Source of the DNA: an uncultured Dialister sp.
GTDB taxonomy: Bacteria > Bacillota > Negativicutes > Veillonellales > Dialisteraceae
Direction: 5' to 3'
DNA length: 64,000 nt
Assembly (NCBI GenBank): GCA_900543165.1
Contig: UQQQ01000003.1
Coordinates: 6,806-70,805 of the forward strand
The position numbers and the translations under genes were made by a program. How positions within the stretch are numbered: the stretch's first letter is position 1; each line of letters begins with the position of its first letter. This document shows positions 27,991 through 36,985 of the stretch, in pieces. Below the pieces are notes generated by a model that saw nothing but the letters and a program-made list of their open reading frames with translations, did not search any database and was not told where the DNA came from.

Positions 27991-30147
27991 ATGGCAAACA
28001 TGTATATGAATGATTCGTATTCAGCTGTCCGTCAGGCGGATGGCAAGGTGCTCGGGCGGGTGCGTGCTGTGGTGAAGAGCGCGACGCCGCAGGCGGGGGT
28101 GAAGGATTTCCGTTTCTTTGTGGATCCTGTCTCGCCGCTGCCTAAGGGATTCGATGATGGAGAAAAATTCGGCTTCACGGGCTTCATGAGCCGTATCGGC
28201 TTCGGATACAATTCATTCGCCGATGAGGAGTCGGCACTGGCGAATCTGGAGTCCGTCTTCGGGGATTGTTTCGTGTCGTTTACACCGTCGCTCCGCAATA
28301 ACAGGTACTTTGTGCTGGATGATATGGTGAAGGAGGCGGGGACGCCCTTCATGGAGGAGGACCGGAATTATTATCCGGTGCCGGCTTTCGGCACGGAGGA
28401 GATGCCGGTCTTTGATGGGGATATCAATAAGTTCTGCCATCATCTGCTGACGGATCGGCCGCTGCCGGGGCTGTCGAAGCGTTACTGGAATAATGATGTG
28501 CCGCCGCGGCTCATTGTGGCGGCGACGCGCAATTATGAGAATAAGATCGGGTCGTGGGTGGTCTTTGCGCCGCTGTATGATGAGGCCTTCGATTCCCGCG
28601 TGATCGGGGAGGGCGGAGCGTATTTCCGTGTGAAGAACCGCGGTCAGCTGGGGTATGCGGTGGTGGACGGACAGAATTCGGAGCTTTCCTCGCACATCCT
28701 TCGCTGCGCGGAGAGTCCGCTCTGGTTCGTACCGGAGGTATTTCTGGCGGATCTCAGGCTGAATCTGAAGCCTGTGCCGCGGGATGCAGATCTCTTGAAG
28801 GACTGCGGGGTCGCGGTGAATCCTTTCGCAGATGAGATGGACGAGGGGGAGCCGGGCCATGAGGTGCGTGAGCAGATGACGCAGAAGGCGCTCGATGATC
28901 TGGTGCAGAGCCTTGGCATCGGTGCTTCGAGTGAAGAGGCGTATGCCCCGAGAAGAAATCGGCGGGATCCCCGTCTCTCCCATGAGGCAGAGGCGATAGA
29001 GAAGGCGCCTGCCTTTGAGGAAATGCATCAGGAGTCGGCAGCGCCGGTGAAAGAGAGGCCGAAGGCGTTCACGGAGGCGGATTTCCTCGCCCGCCTGAAG
29101 GAGGCGGCGGAAAATGACGGGCTCCTCTATGCAGAGAAGGATCTGTTCCATTTCCATATCTCCATGAAGTCGTCCCGTCTGGTCATCCTTGCCGGGAAAA
29201 GCGGGATCGGCAAGTCCGGCCTGGTGCGTCTTTACGGGCGTGCGCTGGGGCTGCCCGAGGCGCAGGTGCGTTTCCTGCCGGTCCGTCCGTCGTGGATGGA
29301 TGACGGGGATGTCCTGGGCTATGTGGATATGAAAAATATGGTGTACCGCAGCGCGGACACGGGGCTCGCTGAGCTTCTGATCGACGCGGCGGCGCATCCG
29401 GAGAAGCAGTACATCGTCTGCTTCGATGAGATGAATCTGGCGCGCGTGGAGCATTATTTCGCACAGTTCATTTCTGTGCTGGAGAAAGAGGATCATCCGA
29501 TGATCCGTCTGTACAATCCGTCGCTCGCCCCGCGGCTCTACAACAGCGAGAAGTATCCGCCGGAGATCCCGGTGGGGAGCAATGTGCTTTTCACAGGGAC
29601 GGTGAATGTGGATGAGTCCACTTGCCATTTCTCGGATAAGATCCTCGATCGTGCGAATGTGATCACGCTCAGCCAGTGCCATTTCCGTGATCTGCTGAAG
29701 CTGAAGCCGCAAGAAAGAAAGGCGTACAAGGAAATCACGGCCAAGGCGTATGATGATTTCCGCGTGAAGGAGGGGATGGGGCTCAATGATCAGGAGCTCG
29801 ACCTGCTGGATGCGCTGAATGATGCCTTCACGAAGAGCGGTATGCCGTATGGCATCGGCTTCCGCGTGGCGCAGCAGATGGGACGCTATCTGGAGAATAT
29901 TCCCGAGGAGGCGGGGATCAGCCGTGGAGACGGGCTCGATGCCCAGCTCGTGCAGCGCGTCTTCACGAAGCTTCGCGGCTCCGCTGACCAGCTGTCGGCG
30001 CTGCTCTCTCTTTCGGATAAGAATACGGCAGAGGGGCTGCTGCCGGCGATCCTTGTACGGTTTAAGGCGCTCTCGGATTTTCAGGAATCTCAGGCCGTGC
30101 TGAAACGGAAAGCCGGGGAGCTGAAGCTCTATGACTACACCATGTAA
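27991..30147 (+). CDS. McrB-like AAA+ NTPase
   Basis: A 718-residue protein. Residues 1-340 are a domain I do not recognise; after an acidic linker the AAA+ module begins near residue 375. Walker A is GKSGIGKS (402-409), Walker B YIVCFDEMN (474-482), and TGTVNVDE (535-542) followed by HFSDKILDRA corresponds to the MNxxD and sensor region of McrB GTPases. In McrBC systems this subunit forms a ring that translocates DNA and drives the partner nuclease. ATG 27991 is used because AAGG lies seven bases upstream; the ATG at 27985 is too close to it. The 3' end overlaps the nuclease gene by 17 bases. The pair has no neighbour of similar type. Confidence 0.75.
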   Translation: MANMYMNDSYSAVRQADGKVLGRVRAVVKSATPQAGVKDFRFFVDPVSPLPKGFDDGEKFGFTGFMSRIGFGYNSFADEESALANLESVFGDCFVSFTPSLRNNRYFVLDDMVKEAGTPFMEEDRNYYPVPAFGTEEMPVFDGDINKFCHHLLTDRPLPGLSKRYWNNDVPPRLIVAATRNYENKIGSWVVFAPLYDEAFDSRVIGEGGAYFRVKNRGQLGYAVVDGQNSELSSHILRCAESPLWFVPEVFLADLRLNLKPVPRDADLLKDCGVAVNPFADEMDEGEPGHEVREQMTQKALDDLVQSLGIGASSEEAYAPRRNRRDPRLSHEAEAIEKAPAFEEMHQESAAPVKERPKAFTEADFLARLKEAAENDGLLYAEKDLFHFHISMKSSRLVILAGKSGIGKSGLVRLYGRALGLPEAQVRFLPVRPSWMDDGDVLGYVDMKNMVYRSADTGLAELLIDAAAHPEKQYIVCFDEMNLARVEHYFAQFISVLEKEDHPMIRLYNPSLAPRLYNSEKYPPEIPVGSNVLFTGTVNVDESTCHFSDKILDRANVITLSQCHFRDLLKLKPQERKAYKEITAKAYDDFRVKEGMGLNDQELDLLDALNDAFTKSGMPYGIGFRVAQQMGRYLENIPEEAGISRGDGLDAQLVQRVFTKLRGSADQLSALLSLSDKNTAEGLLPAILVRFKALSDFQESQAVLKRKAGELKLYDYTM

Positions 30148-31849
30148 GCTGCCGTTCAGCGTGGCACTCGGCAAGCGGGAGGCGATGCGGCCTTTCACCC
30201 GCTTCACCACGCACCCGGAGGAGCTCAAGGATGCGCCGCCGGCGTGGCGCTTCACGGAGAATCAGGATCTCTACCTGCGCTTTGAGGCACCGATGGATTT
30301 CCGCTTCACCATGGATGGGCTCGACATCGTGACGATCCCCGGCGAAGAGCGATATGACGGAGAGACATGGGTCCGCCCGCGGCGCGCCTGGGATACGCTC
30401 CTCTTCAAGGGGGAGGATTTTCCCTTAGTCCCCGGCTACTATGTCCTGACCGTCACGGGACGCGGCGAGACATGGTACAGCCTTCTGGAGATCACGCCCC
30501 GCTACATGGGCAAGCAGAGCTGGCAGGATATGGGCGAGGAGCTCTTGGAGGAAATCAAGCATCTGTCCTTCGATTTCATGAAAAAGAGCATCCACATGTC
30601 GCGCGCGCTGGATATCAATCCCGATCTCCTGCTGCGCTTCTATACCATCAGCGACAAATCCCGCATGGTGCTGCATGTGCTGGGAGAGCTCGCCCGCACG
30701 GCAAACGGCCGCCTCGTGCGCCGGAAGAAACCAGCCCGCACAGCCGGCGTCTCTCCGGCGGCGTCGCACATCCCGCCCCAGTCCCTGCGCCCTTCGGCCG
30801 GGCAGCATCTGCTGTATACGGAAATGACCTACGATGTCGCGGAGAACCGTTTCGCCAAAGCCATCCTGCTTCGCCTCGCGAAGAATCTGCGAGACTTCGT
30901 CAGTGAAGTCGATGGATTCATCGCGCGCCTCGATGCCAGATGTCAGGCGCTCCTGCCGTACACGCAGAATCAGGAGTACCGAAGAGGCGAGGCGGCGCTC
31001 GTCAAATTCCGCGACTATCGGAAACAGGCGCTCGCCATTCTTCGCGACATCGAGCGCGTCACCCGCGCGGCATGGTTCGAAGAAGCCGGCAGCCGGATGC
31101 CGCCTCTCATCCCCATGACCGTCCTCTGCGATCCGCGCTACTCGCTCCTCTACCATCTCCATCGGCATCTGGAGAAACCGGAGGAAAGCTACTCGGTCGC
31201 TGATTTTTATCAGTTCCAGTGGAAACGGACGGATAAGCTCTACGAGCTCTGGGGATTTCTCCAATTTATCAAAGCCCTCTCCTCGCTGGGATGGGAGATG
31301 GAAGAAGGCATGTCCGTCATCAAAGAGGATGGCCGCTACCGCCTCTCCTCGCTGGAGTCCGGCGCCGTTATCACCATGAAGAAGGGCGAAGAAGCGATCC
31401 GCCTCACCTACGACGGCATCGTCCCCGCTGCGTCCGCCGACACCGACCGCATGACCGCACCGCTCTACACCAATAACGCCCACCGCCAGCCCGATCTTCG
31501 CATGGACTGCTATCAGGGGCACATGTACTGCGGCTGTCTGGTCGTCGACTTCAAGTACCGTGACATGCTCTTCCTATGGAACGATGAAAACCGCGGCGAG
31601 GGATTGCGCCGCCAGTTCAACAGCTATCGCGATATGAATACAAAATTCTACCGCGACATGGATGAAACGCAGTCCCTCCGCGACAGCCGGCCAGTCAAGG
31701 AAGTCTGGGCTGTCTTCCCCAGAGAAGTCCCCGGCAGCAGCGATGAGGACTACAGCCTGAGATTCATCCCGCTCTCACCGGGCAGCGAAAGCCGTCTGCC
31801 CCAGCTTTTGGAAGACTATCTGAAATCATTGGGGCTGGGCGGCGACTAG
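30131..31849 (+). CDS. McrC-like DUF2357 / PD-(D/E)XK nuclease
   Basis: A 572-residue protein of the DUF2357 family, with the typical TYDVAENRFAKAILLRLAKN segment near residue 235, a central helical region and a C-terminal restriction-type nuclease fold. The catalytic pattern is visible as Pro454-Asp455, then Asp473-Phe474-Lys475. Such proteins are the nuclease partner of McrB-like NTPases in type IV-like restriction of modified DNA. The 17-base overlap with the McrB-like gene means coupled translation at near 1:1 ratio. The DNA modification it recognises is unknown. The stop TAG is inside heptamer array A. Confidence 0.75.
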   Translation: MTTPCKLPFSVALGKREAMRPFTRFTTHPEELKDAPPAWRFTENQDLYLRFEAPMDFRFTMDGLDIVTIPGEERYDGETWVRPRRAWDTLLFKGEDFPLVPGYYVLTVTGRGETWYSLLEITPRYMGKQSWQDMGEELLEEIKHLSFDFMKKSIHMSRALDINPDLLLRFYTISDKSRMVLHVLGELARTANGRLVRRKKPARTAGVSPAASHIPPQSLRPSAGQHLLYTEMTYDVAENRFAKAILLRLAKNLRDFVSEVDGFIARLDARCQALLPYTQNQEYRRGEAALVKFRDYRKQALAILRDIERVTRAAWFEEAGSRMPPLIPMTVLCDPRYSLLYHLHRHLEKPEESYSVADFYQFQWKRTDKLYELWGFLQFIKALSSLGWEMEEGMSVIKEDGRYRLSSLESGAVITMKKGEEAIRLTYDGIVPAASADTDRMTAPLYTNNAHRQPDLRMDCYQGHMYCGCLVVDFKYRDMLFLWNDENRGEGLRRQFNSYRDMNTKFYRDMDETQSLRDSRPVKEVWAVFPREVPGSSDEDYSLRFIPLSPGSESRLPQLLEDYLKSLGLGGD

Positions 31850-32335
31850 TGGCTGGTGACTAGGGACTAAGAGACCAGGAGACATCAGACGTTCTCGTAT
31901 CGTCATTTCGAGCGAAGCGAGAAATCTTTCTTGTAGTCCGATAAACGACGCACTTGAGATGCATTTCCCCGCGCTCTTTCATGCCGCCAGTGCCCTATCC
32001 GCCCCTACGGGGCAGCTTCCCCTCGAGGGGAAGGCTGACGATACGAGGGAAACCTGCTATCAAGAGACTTTCGGGCATCGCCATTATTTATACGGCGGCA
32101 AAGCCGCCACCATAAGTTTGAAAGCAGGGATGAGTAGCTAGTGACTAGTGACTGGTAGCTAGGGATTAGGTTTGCGATACGAGAAAACCGCTAGTTTCAA
32201 ATCTCCGCGGCGCTTCCATATTTTTATGCGCCGCACCACCATTTCGCATTTCTCATTTCTAATTTCTCATTCAATCGAGGCTTTCAAACGTAATCAAGGG
32301 GTGAGCCGCCCCCAGGGCTAACCCTGAACCTTGAA
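31845..32335. repeat. Intergenic mosaic A, B, C, D, A, D, E
   Basis: A 31847-31885, B 31890-31950, C 31960-32045, D 32070-32115, A 32130-32170, D 32195-32245 and E 32240-32330. A full example of the module order between two + strand genes. Confidence 0.75.
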
Positions 32336-32356
32336 CCTTTTTCCTCAGGAGCATCT

Positions 32357-32965
32357 ATGACCATTTACGGACCCTATAAAGCCTCTCTCAAAGCTGTCAT
32401 GGACGGCTTTGCGCAGGGCATCCGCGCCTACAGCGAGGCAGAAAAAGAGAAGACGGGAGAGATGCTTTACGAGCATCTCTCGTATCGTCTGAAAGCAGAA
32501 GACAGCATGAAGGAGAAGCTCACGCGGAAAGGATTTCCCCTCACCGCCGAGTCTGCCTGCTATGCCGTGAAGGATGCCATCGGATTCCGCATGGTGTGCC
32601 GCTTTGTGGATGACATTTATGAAAACGTCTCCCGCTTGAAAGCCCTCCCCGGTGTCGTTGTCGCAAAAGAAAAGGACTATATCAAAAACGTCAAACCCAA
32701 TGGCTACCGCAGCTATCATATGATCCTGGATGTCACCGCTCCCTATGAAGATGCGAAGGGCAGAAATCCGGGGCATTTCTTCATCGAGATCCAGCTCCGC
32801 ACCATCGCGATGGACTCATGGGCGGCGCTCGAGCATGAAATGAAGTACAAGCACGAGGTGGAAAATGCGGCGCTCATCAGCCGCGAGCTCAAGCGTTGCG
32901 CCGATGAACTCGCTTCCTGTGACCTCTCCATGCAGACGATACGGAATCTGATAAGGAAGACATGA
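32357..32965 (+). CDS. relQ: Small alarmone synthetase (RelQ-type (p)ppGpp synthetase)
   Basis: A 202-residue single-domain RelA/SpoT synthetase without hydrolase, TGS or ACT domains. Conserved blocks are SYRLKAEDSMKEKL, DAIGFRMVCRF, KDYIKNVKPNGYRSYHMIL (substrate-binding Tyr) and EIQLRTIAMDSWAALEHEMKYK. It transfers pyrophosphate from ATP to GDP or GTP, producing the stringent-response signal without ribosome binding. AGGAGCATCT precedes the ATG. The stop TGA is the first triplet of a heptamer array. Confidence 0.9.
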   Translation: MTIYGPYKASLKAVMDGFAQGIRAYSEAEKEKTGEMLYEHLSYRLKAEDSMKEKLTRKGFPLTAESACYAVKDAIGFRMVCRFVDDIYENVSRLKALPGVVVAKEKDYIKNVKPNGYRSYHMILDVTAPYEDAKGRNPGHFFIEIQLRTIAMDSWAALEHEMKYKHEVENAALISRELKRCADELASCDLSMQTIRNLIRKT

Positions 32966-33030
32966 CTGGTAGCTGGTGGCTGGTGACTAGTCCCTGGTCC
33001 CTAGTCCCTAGTCACTAGTCACTTCTATCC
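32964..33030. repeat. Heptamer array A after relQ
   Basis: Degenerate GTGACTAG/CCCTAGTC units between relQ and the response regulator; both strand senses of the unit occur here. Confidence 0.75.
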
Positions 33031-33072
33031 CCTAATCCCCACCCTCTTATATTTTTTACTGAGGTCAAACCT

Positions 33073-33747
33073 ATGAAAATCCTGCTTGCTGAAGATGAAA
33101 AAGCATTATCCGATGCCGAAGTCGCGGTGCTCCGTCACTTCGGCTATGAGGTCGATGCGGCCTATGACGGTCTCTCTGCCTGGCAGATGGCGGAGCGCGA
33201 AGCGTATGACTGCATCGTTCTTGATATTATGATGCCGAAAATGAATGGCATCGAAGTCCTTGCCAAGCTCCGCGAGAGCGGCAGCACGGTGCCGATCATC
33301 ATGCTCACCGCGAAGACCGAGGTCGATGACCGCATCGCAGGTCTTGATGCGGGCGCAGATGATTACCTGACGAAGCCCTTCGCGATGGGCGAATTTCTGG
33401 CGCGCATCCGCTCGATGACCCGCCGCGCGAATGCCTTCACCCCCGCCGTCCTTTCAGCAGGCGGCGTTACGCTCAATGTCGAAGAGCAGGAGCTCTCGGC
33501 GGAAAGCGCGATCCGTCTTGGCAGCAAGGAGACAAAGCTCATGAAGTATTTCATGATGAATGCCGGCAAAGCACTCACACAGGAGGAGATCCTGCGCTAT
33601 GTGTGGAGCGATGAGCCTGACGTACCGGCAGATATCGTGTGGATGTATATTTCCTTCCTGAAAGAAAAGCTCGCCGCCGTCCGAGGCAAGGCGGTGATCG
33701 AAGGGGAGAAGGAAGGCCCTTTTGCGCTGCGCGCGATGGGGGATTAG
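33073..33747 (+). CDS. OmpR-family response regulator
   Basis: A 224-residue two-domain regulator. The receiver has the acidic pocket (EDE), the phosphorylation site Asp51 in VLDIMMP, and the conserved Thr and Lys (MLTAK, LTKPF). The C-terminal winged helix (ETKLMKYFMMNAGKALTQEEILRYVW) binds DNA. Its partner kinase lies about 320 bases downstream, separated by a repeat mosaic, an unusual arrangement since such pairs normally overlap. The signal and targets are unknown. Confidence 0.9.
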   Translation: MKILLAEDEKALSDAEVAVLRHFGYEVDAAYDGLSAWQMAEREAYDCIVLDIMMPKMNGIEVLAKLRESGSTVPIIMLTAKTEVDDRIAGLDAGADDYLTKPFAMGEFLARIRSMTRRANAFTPAVLSAGGVTLNVEEQELSAESAIRLGSKETKLMKYFMMNAGKALTQEEILRYVWSDEPDVPADIVWMYISFLKEKLAAVRGKAVIEGEKEGPFALRAMGD

Positions 33748-34040
33748 GAGTGACTGGTGACTGGGAGACTAGGAGACTGTAGGCTCTCTCGTATCGTCAT
33801 TTCGAGCGAAGCCCTCGAATCTTTGTCATTTGCGGTCCGGCAGTCGATGTTTGGAACTCCCAAATGGGAAACCTGTTACCCACTCACTTTCGGGCATCGC
33901 CCTATTTATACTCGCGGCGCTTTATAATTTTTATGCGCCGCACCACCATTTCGCATTTCTCATTTCTAATTTCTCATTCAATCGAGGCTTTCAAACGTAA
34001 TCAAGGGGTGCCCCGCCCCAGGCTAACCCTGAACCCTTTT
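33745..34040. repeat. Intergenic mosaic A, B, D, E inside the two-component pair
   Basis: A 33750-33785, B 33785-33850, D 33885-33950 and E 33945-34035. Confidence 0.7.
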
Positions 34041-34069
34041 TGTTATCCAATGTGCCAAGGACCTCATTC

Positions 34070-35320
34070 ATGGATATGATCAAGAAACTGCACCGCCAAT
34101 TCATACTTCTGGCCACGCTGGCGGTGTTTATCATCGTGGCGGTCGCGCTCTCTGTCATCAATGGGATGATGTACCTCATTGTGCGGGGGGACATTCATAA
34201 TGTGCTGGAAACCATCGCAGACAATGGCGGCGTCATCACCACGCGGCGCACGAGCGGGGAAGGCTGGCTCCCGGATGGCAGTTGGGTCGAGGATACGCCG
34301 GAATTTACGTACCAGACCCGTTATTTTTCCGTCTTGCTGGACAGTGATGGCACAGCCAAGGTGACGAATATCAATCACATCGCGGCTTTTTCGGCGGAAA
34401 GTGCGGTAGAGGCAGCGGTGGCTGCGGTGAAGACGGGGGAGAGCGAAGGCTATTTCCAAAAACAGAAGGGAACCTATGCGTACCATGTGAGCCGCACTGC
34501 GGAGGGCGATCTGCTGGTCGTCATTCTGGACTGCACGCGCGATCTCTCGGCGGTGAAGGCCTTCCTGAAATATTCTTCTCTCTTCGGGCTGCTCTGTCTT
34601 CTGCTTTTCGTCGGTATCGTGACGGTGCTTTCGGGGATCGCGATTCGTCCCTTCGTCAGAAATATGGAGAACCAGAAGCGATTCATTACGAATGCCAGCC
34701 ATGAGCTGAAGACGCCGATCGCGATCATTTCCGCGAATGCAGAGGCGATGGAGCTGATCAACGGCAAGAACGAGTGGACGGGCAATATCATTTCGCAGGT
34801 GAAGCGCCTATCGCTCCTCATCAATGACCTTGTGTTGCTCTCCAAGATCGGGGAAACGTCAGCCAAGGACTTGACGCTTATCGATACGGATCTTTCGGAG
34901 GCGGTGAAGAGCAGTACGGGTAGTTTCCGCCAGATGATCGAAGACGCAGGGAAGACGCTCTCTGTAGAAGCGGGAAGCGGCATCCGCGCGAAGGTCGAGT
35001 CGCGGCTCTTCTCAGAAATCGTGAGCATCCTTCTGGACAATGCGGTCAAGTATTGTGATGAGAAGGGAACGATCACCGCTCATCTGGAGAAAAATAAAAA
35101 GGGCGTGATCCTCTCTGTTTCCAATCCTTACAAAGAGGGAGCGTCTGAGGACTATGAACGCTTCTTTGAGCGGTTCTATCGCGGAGATACATCGCACAAC
35201 AGCAAAAAGTCCGGCTATGGCATCGGGCTCTCCATGGCGCGCGACATGGCAAGGCTCATGAAGGGAAGCCTCGATGTGTCATACAAGGATGGGGTCATCA
35301 CGTTTAGCGTGAGCCTGTAG
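34070..35320 (+). CDS. Membrane-bound sensor histidine kinase
   Basis: A 416-residue kinase. An N-terminal helix (FILLATLAVFIIVAVALSVI), an extracytoplasmic domain of about 130 residues and a second helix (GLLCLLLFVGIVTVLSGIAI) precede the dimerisation domain with phospho-acceptor His211 in ASHELKTP. The ATPase has the N box (LLDNAVKY) and G box (GYGIGLSMARDMA). Start ATG 34070 has AAGGA eight bases upstream; an in-frame TTG at 34040 is less likely. It would phosphorylate the response regulator encoded at 33073-33747. Confidence 0.88.
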   Translation: MDMIKKLHRQFILLATLAVFIIVAVALSVINGMMYLIVRGDIHNVLETIADNGGVITTRRTSGEGWLPDGSWVEDTPEFTYQTRYFSVLLDSDGTAKVTNINHIAAFSAESAVEAAVAAVKTGESEGYFQKQKGTYAYHVSRTAEGDLLVVILDCTRDLSAVKAFLKYSSLFGLLCLLLFVGIVTVLSGIAIRPFVRNMENQKRFITNASHELKTPIAIISANAEAMELINGKNEWTGNIISQVKRLSLLINDLVLLSKIGETSAKDLTLIDTDLSEAVKSSTGSFRQMIEDAGKTLSVEAGSGIRAKVESRLFSEIVSILLDNAVKYCDEKGTITAHLEKNKKGVILSVSNPYKEGASEDYERFFERFYRGDTSHNSKKSGYGIGLSMARDMARLMKGSLDVSYKDGVITFSVSL

Positions 35321-35321
35321 A

Positions 35322-35750
35322 GGGCTAGTCCGTGGAGCGGGCTGTTCCCTTGATTACGGGCGAAAGCTTCGCTTGAATTAGAAATTAGAAATGAGAAATG
35401 CGAAATGGTGGTGCGGTGCCAGATCCTTCGACTCAGTTCTCACTGTTCCGCCTTTACATGATCGAACATCCGACATTTCACTCCGCTCAGGATGACGAAA
35501 TGCGCCGCGGAGTATAAATAGGGCGATGCCATGAGCTGGCATTTTAGTTACTAGTCACTGGCTACTCATTGCTACAGGTTCTATGGGTTCAACGGGTTCT
35601 GAAGGTTCTAAGGGTTCAGGTGGCGGCTTCGCCGCAGTATAAAGAAAGGCGATGCCCGAGGGTGGCATTTCAGTCACCAGTCACTAGTCACTCCAATCCC
35701 CAATCCCTAATCCCGAATCCCTAGCTACTAATTCCTAGTCACAATCACTA
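35322..35750. repeat. Intergenic mosaic E, B-like, D, A, G, D, A between convergent genes
   Basis: E 35325-35410, a B-related piece 35420-35500, D 35500-35540, A 35545-35580, G (GGTTCAACGGGTTC) 35580-35625, D 35625-35665 and A 35670-35750. Confidence 0.7.
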
Positions 35751-35781
35751 AAAAACCTCGCCATATGGCGAGGCCTTTTTT
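35751..35781 (-). terminator. Terminator of the GldA-like gene
   Basis: Stem CCTCGCC/GGCGAGG with an ATAT loop and A/T tracts on both sides. It begins at the stop codon of the minus-strand gene. Confidence 0.85.
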
Positions 35782-36835
35782 ATTTTTTCAGTGCTTCGAC
35801 ATCCGCGATGGCTTTTCTCAAAAGCTCTGCGGTGACAGGATAGGGGACCTTGTTGAGGTCCGGCTTTGTGAGTGCATTGGCGATGAGTTCTTCCGGATCG
35901 GTGAGGCCGATGTCAGAAAGAGAGTGCGGGAGATGCGTGCGTTCGCAGAAGGCGTAGAGCTTGTTTCTTTCTTCCCGCTGTCCGTCCAAGGTGAGGAGGA
36001 CGAGGGTGCCATAGCAGACGACCGCGCCGTGGAGGTGCGCTCCTTCATGGGCTACGCCGGTGTGAGAATTGTAGAGGGCATGTGCGACGCTGGAGTTGTA
36101 GTCTTCCGGTTCCAGATTCGAAATGATGCCGGTGGAGCAGACGATATTCTGGGCTACATACTCGAGGGCTTCGCCGGCTGTCTTTTCATCAGCAGATTTC
36201 AGCGCGGCTTCGCCGTATTCGAGAAGGCCCTGCGAGCAGGTGCCGGCCAGCGTGACGCCGAGATTTCTGCCGTAGGGGAGGACATCGCCTCTGGCAGAGA
36301 ATTCGACTTCGTACTGTTTGGAGAGCGCGTCGCCGATGCCGGCCCAGAGGTATTCTCTTGGCGCATTTGCGATGACGCCGGTATGGATGAAGGTGTGGTA
36401 GGACGGACGATCAACGTAGTAGACCTGGCGGAAGGTGTGGTCTTCGTAGTAGTATGCGCCGACAGCGGTGACGGGAGCGCAGTTCGAGGCGAGGGTCGGG
36501 AAGGTGAAGTAGGGCTTGCCTGCTTCAGCAGCTGCTTTCTTCGCCGTGTCGATGGCGCGGCCGCCGCCCATGGCAAAGACCATGTCCGCTTTCTGGAAGG
36601 CTTCGTTTTCTTTCAGCGCTTCGGCGTTTTCAAATGTCGCATCGCCGCCGTAGTAGAGGGAGTCGAGGATCTCCATCTTGCCTTCCAGCGCTTTCCGAAG
36701 GAGCGGCTCGGCAGCGGCTCTGGACTTGTGCCCGCCGATGAGGACGGCGGTCTTTCCGAAGTGATGGCAGACATCGTAGACGCTGTCATATGCGTCAGTA
36801 CCGATGGTATAGCTGGGGAGGAACTGGTTTGTCAT
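35780..36835 (-). CDS. Iron-containing (GldA-like) alcohol dehydrogenase
   Basis: A 351-residue group III dehydrogenase related to glycerol dehydrogenase. The NAD-binding GGGRAIDTAK segment and metal ligands Asp (GIGDALSK), His (VAHALYN) and His (GAHLHGAVV) are present. It would oxidise a polyol or reduce a carbonyl compound; glycerol is only one possibility, since 1,2-diols, hydroxyacetone and phosphorylated polyols are used by relatives. ATG 36835 follows AGAAGG; an in-frame ATG at 36910 has no site. Confidence 0.8.
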   Translation of the reverse strand: MTNQFLPSYTIGTDAYDSVYDVCHHFGKTAVLIGGHKSRAAAEPLLRKALEGKMEILDSLYYGGDATFENAEALKENEAFQKADMVFAMGGGRAIDTAKKAAAEAGKPYFTFPTLASNCAPVTAVGAYYYEDHTFRQVYYVDRPSYHTFIHTGVIANAPREYLWAGIGDALSKQYEVEFSARGDVLPYGRNLGVTLAGTCSQGLLEYGEAALKSADEKTAGEALEYVAQNIVCSTGIISNLEPEDYNSSVAHALYNSHTGVAHEGAHLHGAVVCYGTLVLLTLDGQREERNKLYAFCERTHLPHSLSDIGLTDPEELIANALTKPDLNKVPYPVTAELLRKAIADVEALKK

Positions 36836-36849
36836 GGGATGGCCTTCTT

Positions 36850-36985
36850 TTGTAAATGATGTGTGGAAATGGATGATTTCTATTGTAGTAGATTTTGGGG
36901 TATGGTTCAATGGGGTTCAGGGTTCAGGGTTCAGGGTTCAACGGGGACGGTGCCCCGTCTCCTAGTCACCAGTCACCAGGCACTA
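36850..36985. repeat. G nonamers and heptamer array A
   Basis: GGTTCAGG-type units at 36905-36950 and A at 36955-36985, which contains the stop codon of the minus-strand BASS transporter gene. Confidence 0.65.

Noticed and set aside
28213..30255. Long open frame (680 codons) on the minus strand opposite the McrB-like gene
   Set aside because: Arg/His/Ile-rich antisense shadow typical of high-GC coding DNA; the plus strand has clear AAA+ motifs and a ribosome binding site.
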